From assembly GCA_003225595.1 (NCBI GenBank), contig QIAR01000050.1, positions 1 through 11,383 on the forward strand: a stretch of 11,383 nt of DNA, read 5' to 3'. The position numbers were made by a program, and so were the translations under genes. Shown here piece after piece: positions 6,706-11,383 of the stretch (positions are counted from its first letter, which is position 1; every line of letters begins with the position of its first letter). This stretch comes from Acidobacteriota bacterium (GTDB lineage Bacteria > Acidobacteriota > Terriglobia > Terriglobales > Acidobacteriaceae). The notes under the pieces are model-generated. The model did not search any database, was not told where the DNA came from, and saw only the letters and a list, made by a program, of their open reading frames with translations.

Positions 6706-7962
6706 TCATTCGTAGCGCAGCGCCTCTACTGGATCCAGCTTCGACGCCCGCAGAGCCGGCACCAAGCCACTCGCGACTCCCACCACGAGCAGCACCGCCG
6801 TCGAAAGCAGCACTGTGACCAATGAAATGCGCAAATGGATATCGCCCTTGCCGGATTCATCTTCAAACAGCGGTCCCATCATCGGCAAAGTGCCCACTGC
6901 CGCGGCAATCACATACGACACTAGAATGCCAAGCAAGCCACCTAGCAGCATTATCAAAAGTGTTTCAGCCAGGAACTGGAGTTTAATGTGCCATTTTTTT
7001 GCCCCCAGTGCACGCCGCAATCCGATCTCCCGGATGCGTTCATCCACCGACACCAGCATGATGTTCATCACGCCCACACCGCCGATGCCCAGAGTTAGGG
7101 TCCCGATAAACGTCAGCAGCACCTGAAGTCCAATGGTGAGGGCATCGATGATCGGGCGGAATTCTTCCCGCCCGAACATCTGGAATGCTTTCTTGTCCGT
7201 GGGTGAGAACTGCTGGCGCATTGCAATCGCTGCCAGCACTTGGGCCTCCGCCTTCTTTTCAAACTGTGGAGCAATCGGTTCGAACACCAGGACGGCGGCG
7301 TAGCGCGTATTCCACACGTCGCCTGCCGCCGAATATGGGATCCAGACCGATTCGTCGTCGCTGCTAAAGTAGTTACTCAACTGGATCTTGCGTTCCATCA
7401 CGCCAATTACCGTGAAGTGCACGCCACCGATCAGCACCGTTTCGCCTACAGCCGGACGGCCGCTGAACAATTGCTCGCGGACGCGTCCGCCCAGGAAGCA
7501 CACGCGCCGCCGCTCCAGTTCGTCAGCAGCATTGATCCAGCGGCCTTCGGCGGGGACTTCGTTGCGCATCTCGCCGTACTCAGGACAGACGCCGCGTATG
7601 GCGGCAGTACCTACCATGCGATCGCCGTAGCTGATGCCCGGCCTCTTGACTGTTTCCAGACAGGCATGCTTCACGAGAGGCGCGTCGGCTTTGACCATGT
7701 CGAGATCGGACTTTTCCAGCACGACCTTCTTCCCTGCGCGTTGCCCGCCCGGCTGCTCGCTCGTCTGTTGCGGCCAGCAGATCACAACGCTTTTTCCAAA
7801 GGCATTGAATCCGCTCACCAGGATGTTGCGGAAGCTGCTGCCGTACGCAATTAGTAAAGTAACGGTCGCGATGCCCCAAACGATGCCCAGCATAGTGAGC
7901 AAGCTGCGGGTGTAGTTCCGTTTTAGCGCGATCCAGGCTTCGCGGATGATTTCAGTTAGCAT
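6706..7962 (-). CDS. MacB/FtsX-type ABC transporter permease (unfused)
   Basis: This 418-residue inner-membrane permease is of the type VII (MacB-like, mechanotransmission) ABC family. The topology is standard. TM1 at about 20-42 (LLTMLGIVWGIATVTLLIAY) is followed by a large periplasmic domain at about 43-275 of the MacB_PCD type. The FtsX core then has TM2 at about 277-303, TM3 at about 328-355 and TM4 at about 380-402. The cytoplasmic signature VDERIREIGLRRALGA (306-321) between TM2 and TM3, and the ending LRASKLDPVEALRYE (404-418), are diagnostic. Unlike E. coli MacB, no nucleotide-binding domain is fused. It follows the second permease by 87 bp in the same orientation and presumably pairs with it as a heterodimer. 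Substrate unknown; such systems export peptides, antibiotics or lipoproteins, or remodel the envelope. The ATG at 7962 has a nearby but very close AAAGGG. Confidence 0.92.
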   Translation of the reverse strand: MLTEIIREAWIALKRNYTRSLLTMLGIVWGIATVTLLIAYGSSFRNILVSGFNAFGKSVVICWPQQTSEQPGGQRAGKKVVLEKSDLDMVKADAPLVKHACLETVKRPGISYGDRMVGTAAIRGVCPEYGEMRNEVPAEGRWINAADELERRRVCFLGGRVREQLFSGRPAVGETVLIGGVHFTVIGVMERKIQLSNYFSSDDESVWIPYSAAGDVWNTRYAAVLVFEPIAPQFEKKAEAQVLAAIAMRQQFSPTDKKAFQMFGREEFRPIIDALTIGLQVLLTFIGTLTLGIGGVGVMNIMLVSVDERIREIGLRRALGAKKWHIKLQFLAETLLIMLLGGLLGILVSYVIAAAVGTLPMMGPLFEDESGKGDIHLRISLVTVLLSTAVLLVVGVASGLVPALRASKLDPVEALRYE

Positions 7963-7974
7963 TGCCCTTTATTG

Positions 7975-8048
7975 GTAGCGGCGGCATCTTGTCGGCTGTC
8001 TGGCGAGCGTCCCGCCCGCCCATCGGGCCGCGGGGACAGCGGCGCTAC
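7975..8048. repeat. Nested inverted repeat between the two permease genes
   Basis: The 87-bp gap is almost filled by a hairpin-forming element. Outer arms are GTAGCG (7975-7980) and CGCTAC (8043-8048), inner arms GCTGTC (7995-8000) and GACAGC (8035-8040). The centre is GC-rich, with CCCGC and GCGGG able to pair. It looks like a REP-type intergenic element and could weaken or stabilise the transcript between the two genes. It has no T-run, so it is not a standard terminator. Confidence 0.62.
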
Positions 8049-8049
8049 A

Positions 8050-9309
8050 TCATCCTCCCGCCTCATACCTCAGCGCCTCAATCGGATCTATGGACGCCGC
8101 GCGCCGCGCCGGATACAACGCGGAAAGCACCGCGATCGTTCCCAGCAGTCCCGTTGCCACCAGTCCCGACTTCCATGTCGGCAGCAATCCCGCAAAGAAA
8201 TCCGGCATCGGCAGCAGATTCACTAGGGAACAAATGCCATACGCCACGCCGAGTCCGCAGCCGCCGCTGATCACTGCTATCAAGAGTGCTTCAATAAAAA
8301 ACTGCCGCAGGATGGTATGTGCCGGAGCACCCAGCGCTTTGCGTACGCCAATTTCTCGCGTTCGTTCGCGCACTGCCACCAGCATCACGTTCATTACGCC
8401 CAGCCCACCCAGAAACAGCGTCACAACCCCGACCGCGCCAAGAAAGTACTTCATTCCATCCGTCATCTGACGGAAAGCTTTGGCCTCCTGCACGGTGTCC
8501 CAGATAGGGCAGGCCTCTTTGTCGTGCGGGTCGAAATTATGCAGTCGTCCCAGCGCATGTCGGATCTCATGCTTACAGGCTTCGTGTTGCTCGAGCGACT
8601 TGGGCGTCACCAAGAGTTGGTCGAAAGTGAATGGGGTGCCCGGCGGCTTATCCGGAAAATCTCGGCGCATAGCCGCAAAGGGGACAAAAATCTTGTTCAC
8701 GTCCCATCCGTCGTAGCTGGAGTCCTGCTTCTTCTGAGCCATTACTCCGACAATTGTGTAGGGAATTTCATTGAGATAAAGCGTCTGCGCGACTGCATCG
8801 CGCCCGGAAAAAAGCTGTTTAGCGGCTTCCGTACCGAGAAAGGCTACGCGCCGCGCTTCCCTCTGGTCATCCCAGTTGTAGAATCTCCCGTGCCCAACCG
8901 TCAGGCTGCGGATATCCCCAAACTCTGGGAATGATCCCGTGACCAGCAGGGCCGCATTGTTGTATGCGCTGTGGGTGCGCACCGTATCCTGCTCAAGCTC
9001 CGGGATCGCATATTCGCAGTCTGGCGATTCGGCCTGTATAAACGGGAGGTCTGCGTCCTCCCAATGCACGGCGCGCCCGGCACGCTGTCCACCGGCTTGC
9101 AGGCTGGTGCGCCCGTGAAACACGATCATGATGTCTTTGCCAAGATTCTTGGCCTGGTCTTCCTGCCCTTTCCGCAAGCCTTCGCCCGCGGCCACCATAA
9201 GCACAATCGATACGATCCCCCAAGCGATCCCGAACATGGTCAGGAAGGTACGTAGCTTGTGCGCCCACAACGTGCGCAACACATCGCCGATGAGATCGCG
9301 CAGGACCAT
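8050..9309 (-). CDS. MacB/FtsX-type ABC transporter permease (unfused), promoter-proximal gene of the pair
   Basis: This 419-residue inner-membrane permease has the same architecture as its downstream neighbour but clearly different sequence, so it is a paralogous partner rather than a recent duplicate. TM1 is at about 22-42 and the MacB_PCD-like periplasmic domain at about 43-285. TM2 is at about 287-311, TM3 at about 337-364 and TM4 at about 382-400. The coupling signature VRERTREIGVRKALGA is at 313-328 and the C-terminus PARRAASIDPIEALRYE at 400-416. No ATPase domain is fused, and no ATPase or MacA-like adaptor gene lies upstream within the window; the 739 bp before it are non-coding. Activity therefore needs an ATPase encoded elsewhere, unless the pair is orphaned. 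The ATG at 9307-9309 is preceded by a weak TGAG Shine-Dalgarno-like site. Confidence 0.92.
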   Translation of the reverse strand: MVLRDLIGDVLRTLWAHKLRTFLTMFGIAWGIVSIVLMVAAGEGLRKGQEDQAKNLGKDIMIVFHGRTSLQAGGQRAGRAVHWEDADLPFIQAESPDCEYAIPELEQDTVRTHSAYNNAALLVTGSFPEFGDIRSLTVGHGRFYNWDDQREARRVAFLGTEAAKQLFSGRDAVAQTLYLNEIPYTIVGVMAQKKQDSSYDGWDVNKIFVPFAAMRRDFPDKPPGTPFTFDQLLVTPKSLEQHEACKHEIRHALGRLHNFDPHDKEACPIWDTVQEAKAFRQMTDGMKYFLGAVGVVTLFLGGLGVMNVMLVAVRERTREIGVRKALGAPAHTILRQFFIEALLIAVISGGCGLGVAYGICSLVNLLPMPDFFAGLLPTWKSGLVATGLLGTIAVLSALYPARRAASIDPIEALRYEAGG

Positions 9310-9472
9310 TTCTCAGTCTTTGGACGCCTTCGGCCGGCAAACGATAGCCGCCGCAACGGGAAGAACCCTGGCTTTAGATACGAAATCCAGCGCGATTTGT
9401 TGCAGGAATTGCGGGCGGGGCTGCCTGGCGGAGAGCCAGTTTGCGAAAGAGTTATCTTGGCACTGCTACTCG

Positions 9473-9665
9473 CAGTGGATGGTGGGTACATGCCCGCCTT
9501 GAATGAAAACTAATCAACTAGACGAAGCAGAGTGGTGTTGTACCGTCACCGCAAAGGCAAAACTTTATTTACAGTGGATGGTGGCTACATGCCCGCCTTG
9601 AATGAAGACTAATCAACTAAACGAAGCGGAGTTGTGATGTACCGTCAACCGCAAAGGCAAAACTT
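9473..9665 (+). repeat. 99-bp tandem duplication ending a possible dehydrogenase remnant
   Basis: Copy 1 (9473-9565) and copy 2 (9572-9665) start exactly 99 bp apart and differ by about six substitutions and one inserted A, roughly 93% identity. Each contains, in the same frame, the codons for VDGGYMPALNE followed by Asn or Asp and a TAA stop (9511-9513 and 9610-9612). Before copy 2 the frame reads GKTLFTVDGGYMP, like the C-terminal end of a short-chain dehydrogenase. This hints at a decayed gene end that was duplicated, but the resemblance covers fewer than 20 residues. Confidence 0.75.
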
Positions 9666-9784
9666 CCTGCTAACGACGACCACGCATCTGCGTCCAAAGT
9701 TGTAATCGCGAACGGGAATAGGACGAAACTTCTCGACAATCGAAGACGTACCTTGACGCGATGCTTGGAGAAACGCAAAGTGAG

Positions 9785-9812
9785 GAATTCAGTCGTGTTC
9801 CTGCCTGAATTC
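9785..9812. repeat. 8-bp inverted repeat with 12-nt loop
   Basis: GAATTCAG (9785-9792) and CTGAATTC (9805-9812) are perfect inverted copies separated by 12 bp. There is no T-run on either side, so it is not a typical terminator. It may be an operator or simply a chance hairpin. Confidence 0.4.
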
Positions 9813-9829
9813 TCGAAGTGAAAAATTTG

Positions 9830-9935
9830 CGGGGTTAGAGGGACTGTCTCACGCTCGGTTTTGGCGGCCCAGGTGAGAACAATCCCTGAGTAGAGAGCGC
9901 AAGGTCTTGCGGCCCGGCTCTTCTGCTTAACCCCG
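9830..9935 (+). other. Possible structured RNA segment in the leader of the small secreted protein
   Basis: Nested complementarity suggests a multi-stem fold. The outer stem is CGGGGTTA (9830-9837) with TAACCCCG (9928-9935). The second stem is AGGGA (9839-9843) with TCCCT (9883-9887), continued after an internal loop by TCTCAC (9847-9852) with GTGAGA (9873-9878). The third stem is AGAGC (9894-9898) with GCTCT (9917-9921), enclosing GCAA/TTGC (9899-9902 and 9907-9910). No known riboswitch or RNA family is recognised. Short stems arise by chance in GC-rich DNA, so confidence is low. Confidence 0.25.
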
Positions 9936-9998
9936 ACGCGCAGCATTGTAGGCCTTTCGCGGTGAAACGCAAGTTTTTTCCGCGTCAGGTGAGAACAA
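9870..9998 (+). repeat. Exact 13-mer CAGGTGAGAACAA present twice
   Basis: The 13-mer occurs at 9870-9882 and again at 9986-9998, 116 bp apart, both upstream of and in the same orientation as the small secreted protein gene. The first copy lies inside the possible structured segment and supplies one arm of its second stem. Confidence 0.7.
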
Positions 9999-10014
9999 GG
10001 CCGCCCAGAACCGG

Positions 10015-10035
10015 TTCCCGACACATTTTCGGGAA
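10015..10035 (+). promoter_or_regulatory. Hairpin immediately before the ribosome-binding site
   Basis: TTCCCGA (10015-10021) and TCGGGAA (10029-10035) form a perfect 7-bp stem with a 7-nt loop. The stem ends at the edge of the purine-rich Shine-Dalgarno stretch GAGAGGGA (10036-10042 region), so it could influence translation of the gene starting at 10049 or protect its mRNA 5' end. Confidence 0.45.
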
Positions 10036-10048
10036 GAGAGGGAAAAGT

Positions 10049-10441
10049 ATGAAGCGCTCAACAATTTCCAAGAGCCTGCTGCTGGGCATGGCTTTGCTGC
10101 TGGCTACGGGAGCATTCGCGGCCAACAAAGGCTCTCTGCAAGTACAAGACCCAGTCACGGTAATCGGGAAACAACTGCCTGCCGGCGACTATCAATTGAA
10201 ATGGGATGGCAAGGGTCCGAACGTAGAGCTGAGCATTTTGAAGGGCAACAAGGTTGTGGCAACAGTGCCGGCCCGGTTGGTCGACATAAACCAGTCCGCC
10301 TCCTCTGACGCTGCTGTCGTCAGGAAAAATGAGGACGGCAGCAGGTCACTGTCCGAGATCCGCTTCTCCGGAAAGAAATACGCGCTGGCCATCGGCGAAG
10401 AGGCGGCCACGGCAGACACTGGCGAGAGCACTGGCAAGTAA
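10049..10441 (+). CDS. Small secreted protein, conserved acidobacterial type, function unknown
   Basis: This 130-residue protein has a textbook signal peptide: MKRSTISKS, a hydrophobic core LLLGMALLLATG, and cleavage after AFA (around residue 24). The mature part of about 105 residues begins NKGSLQVQDPVTVIGKQLPAGDY and continues with alternating beta-strand segments (QLKWDGKGPNVELSILKG, VVATVPARLVDI, SLSEIRFSGKKYALAI). This suggests a small beta-sandwich in the periplasm or outside the cell. The C-terminal tail is Gly/Ser/Thr/Glu-rich and probably disordered. No cysteines or catalytic motif are visible. I recall similar proteins as frequent hypothetical paralogues in Acidobacteria. ATG 10049 is chosen over an ATG at 9962 because it starts the signal peptide and follows a strong purine-rich Shine-Dalgarno stretch (GAGAGGG) by 6-8 bp. 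It is a single-gene unit closed by a terminator. Confidence 0.88.
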   Translation: MKRSTISKSLLLGMALLLATGAFAANKGSLQVQDPVTVIGKQLPAGDYQLKWDGKGPNVELSILKGNKVVATVPARLVDINQSASSDAAVVRKNEDGSRSLSEIRFSGKKYALAIGEEAATADTGESTGK

Positions 10442-10462
10442 GCGAGTTGCACGAGGCCCAAT

Positions 10463-10487
10463 GGGGAGCGGATGGGCTCCCCTTTTT
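10463..10487 (+). terminator. Rho-independent terminator of the small secreted protein gene
   Basis: A perfect 7-bp GC-rich stem, GGGGAGC (10463-10469) with GCTCCCC (10476-10482), and a 6-nt loop are followed directly by TTTTT (10483-10487). It lies 21 bp after the stop codon on the plus strand. The minus strand lacks a T-run after the stem, so it works only for the rightward gene. Confidence 0.92.
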
Positions 10488-10611
10488 CTCCCTGTTACAA
10501 CGGCGTCGGCCCTGCCAAGTTCATTTGCGCAACGCTCCTCCAAGGGGCCTCTCGGAGGATCTGGTGTCCGACAAGGCGGCATCCCGCGCCGTGAATGTGT
10601 GTTGATCTGGG

Positions 10612-11061
10612 CTAAAAGGTTTTGGCGGAGTCGAGCAGGATGGTAACCGGGCCATCATTGACGAGTTCGACCTGCATCATTTCCTGGAAACGGCCGGTCT
10701 GACAGGGCAGACCAAACGAGCGGATGCGTTCGACGAAGTATTCATAGAGTTCACGGGCTTTTTCCGGGGGAGCGGCGGCATCGAACGACGGGCGCTTCCC
10801 GCGGCGCACGTCGCCGTAAAGTGTGAACTGCGAGACTACTAACACGCCTCCGCCAATCTCAGCAATTGCAAGATTCATCTTTCCCTTTTCATCTTCGAAG
10901 ATGCGCAATCCGGCGATCTTGTCGGCCAGATAGTCAGCGTCAGATTCGGTGTCGGTTTGACAGACTCCGAGCAGAACCAATAGGCCGCGGCCAATTTCAG
11001 TGGTACTCACTCCATTCACGGAAACCTTGGCGCGACTGACTCGTTGGACGACAGCACGCAT
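10612..11061 (-). CDS. dtd: D-aminoacyl-tRNA deacylase (DTD)
   Basis: DTD removes D-amino acids, and glycine wrongly attached to tRNA-Ala, from charged tRNAs in the cytoplasm, preventing mistranslation. The 149-residue length is standard. The N-terminus MRAVVQRVSRAKVSV is characteristic. The two active-site signatures are present: SQFTLYGD at 77-84 and NDGPVT at 135-140. The latter contains the Gly-cisPro pair that reaches into the partner subunit of the dimer and excludes L-amino acids. The basic stretch RRGKRPSFDAA (86-96) also matches the family. The start is at 11061; a longer frame to 11097 would add 12 residues made from a simple heptamer repeat. No clear Shine-Dalgarno site is seen. 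It appears to be a lone gene, convergent with the small secreted protein gene. Confidence 0.96.
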   Translation of the reverse strand: MRAVVQRVSRAKVSVNGVSTTEIGRGLLVLLGVCQTDTESDADYLADKIAGLRIFEDEKGKMNLAIAEIGGGVLVVSQFTLYGDVRRGKRPSFDAAAPPEKARELYEYFVERIRSFGLPCQTGRFQEMMQVELVNDGPVTILLDSAKTF

Positions 11062-11063
11062 GA

Positions 11064-11091
11064 TAGTCAGTGTCCAGTTTCCAATTTCGAG
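11064..11091 (-). repeat. Short degenerate heptamer run before dtd
   Basis: On the minus strand the bases before the dtd start read CTCGAAA, TTGGAAA, CTGGACA, CTGACTA: four 7-bp units of a degenerate (C/T)TGGAAA type. It is a different sequence from the 6372-6684 arrays but has the same unit length. It occupies the place where the dtd ribosome site should be. Confidence 0.45.
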
Positions 11092-11220
11092 TTGCAAGCG
11101 AAGAAAATTGCTTGTCTGCCTTGTTCACAGCCGATCTGCTCTTGGCCGCCCTGCCGCGCCGACGGCGTCCACGCAATTTCTGCGGAAAGCGGGCAACGGT
11201 TTGTCCTTACAAATCTCTGA

Positions 11221-11249
11221 TTGACGCTAGGCGATGCGGACACTAGAAT
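11221..11249 (+). promoter_or_regulatory. Sigma-70-type promoter of the rightmost gene
   Basis: TTGACG (11221-11226, 5 of 6 to consensus) and TAGAAT (11244-11249, 5 of 6) are separated by exactly 17 bp. Transcription would begin near 11256, giving a leader of about 26 nt before the start at 11282. It is the best promoter in the window. Confidence 0.75.
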
Positions 11250-11265
11250 CGCGTGTTTTCCTGAC

Positions 11266-11271
11266 AAGGAG
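11266..11271 (+). promoter_or_regulatory. Ribosome-binding site AAGGAG
   Basis: A near-perfect Shine-Dalgarno hexamer lies 10 bp before ATG 11282. A TTG at 11279, 7 bp away and in frame just before the ATG, is an alternative start adding one residue. Confidence 0.75.
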
Positions 11272-11281
11272 CTCTCGATTG

Positions 11282-11383
11282 ATGCATCGTTTCACGATAC
11301 GTCGACGACTAGGTTTGCTGCTCCTGATCACCGCGTTGGTGCCGGGAGCAGGCGCGGCTATGGCGCAGGCGGCATCAGCAGAC
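11282..11383 (+). CDS. Exported protein, N-terminal signal peptide only (partial)
   Basis: Only 34 residues are inside the window. They form a classical signal peptide: basic MHRFTIRRRLG, hydrophobic LLLLITALVPGAGAA, and an Ala-rich cleavage region AMAQAASAD with likely cleavage after AMA. The mature protein lies beyond the window, so its function is unknown. It has its own promoter and ribosome site and is divergent from dtd. It has an R-R-R run but no full Tat motif (the pattern S/T-R-R-x-F-L-K is not met), so Sec export is more likely. Confidence 0.78.
   Translation, partial: MHRFTIRRRLGLLLLITALVPGAGAAMAQAASAD

Larger units (their letters stand above)
9310..10048. other. 739-bp intergenic region without a convincing gene
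   Basis: It separates the divergent permease and small secreted protein genes. It contains the 99-bp tandem duplication (9473-9665), the inverted repeat GAATTCAG/CTGAATTC (9785-9792 and 9805-9812), and a foldable segment at 9830-9935. It also has a 13-mer present twice (9870 and 9986) and a hairpin before the secreted-protein ribosome site. A weak promoter candidate points right: TTGACG at 9753-9758 and, 17 bp on, CAAAGT, only 3 of 6 to consensus. Reading frames here are short or antisense and have no recognisable domains, apart from the short end of a possible dehydrogenase noted under the duplication. Confidence 0.6.

Noticed and set aside
6428..6709. Minus-strand frame with a GQNEEVR-type 7-residue protein repeat
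   Set aside because: The protein repeat is merely the 21-bp period of the heptamer array translated; there is no ribosome site, and the unit is degenerate at codon-independent positions.
9617..10024. Minus-strand frame of 135 codons in the large intergenic region
   Set aside because: No recognisable domain, no ribosome site, Arg/Ser-rich composition, and it overlaps the repeats and leader of the secreted-protein gene.
10536..10559. Hairpin TCCTCC/GGAGGA as a dtd terminator
   Set aside because: Only a 6-bp stem with a 12-nt loop, no T-run on the minus strand, and it sits 50 bp past the stop codon.

Overview
The window looks like chromosomal DNA of an acidobacterium (Acidobacteriota, Terriglobia / Koribacter-like). 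This is inferred from the gene types and intergenic character, not from any marker gene. The DNA is moderately GC-rich. It holds a small secreted protein and a secreted barrel-like protein of kinds I associate with Acidobacteria, unfused MacB-type permease pairs, a PD-(D/E)XK endonuclease of the group-I-intron-associated family, and intergenic heptamer-based simple repeats plus palindromic repeats.

Layout, left to right. (1) 1-236, + strand: C-terminal end of a PD-(D/E)XK endonuclease-like protein. (2) 273-2697, - strand: a two-gene unit made of an iron-sulfur DinG/YoaA-type DNA helicase followed 13 bp later by a small VOC (glyoxalase-fold) protein. (3) 2698-2864: a divergent intergenic region with a symmetric -10-like motif and a 72-bp inverted repeat. 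(4) 2865-4322, + strand: the ribosome-assembly GTPase Der. (5) 4336-5206, + strand: a secreted, probably beta-rich outer-membrane-type protein whose 3' end is broken by a frameshift in a G5 run. (6) 5210-6289, - strand: a polytopic inner-membrane protein with a TTG start. (7) 6290-6705: an intergenic region built largely of two heptamer arrays in opposite orientation. (8) 6706-9309, - strand: two MacB/FtsX-type ABC permeases separated by a hairpin-forming repeat, with no ATPase or adaptor gene in the window. (9) 9310-10048: a 739-bp region without a convincing gene. It contains a 99-bp tandem duplication, a duplicated 13-mer and a foldable segment. (10) 10049-10441, + strand: a small secreted protein with a clear intrinsic terminator. 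(11) 10612-11061, - strand: D-aminoacyl-tRNA deacylase (dtd). (12) 11221-11383, + strand: a good sigma-70-type promoter, a Shine-Dalgarno site and the signal peptide of a gene that runs off the window.

The genes are mostly unrelated housekeeping and envelope functions: DNA repair helicase, ribosome biogenesis, tRNA proofreading, secretion or efflux permeases, and secreted proteins. I see no phage, CRISPR, toxin-antitoxin or clear defence system. The unusual material is mostly non-coding: the repeat arrays, the palindromes between genes, the tandem duplication, and the possible structured leader before the small secreted protein. These are hypotheses from reading by eye. None was tested by folding or database search.
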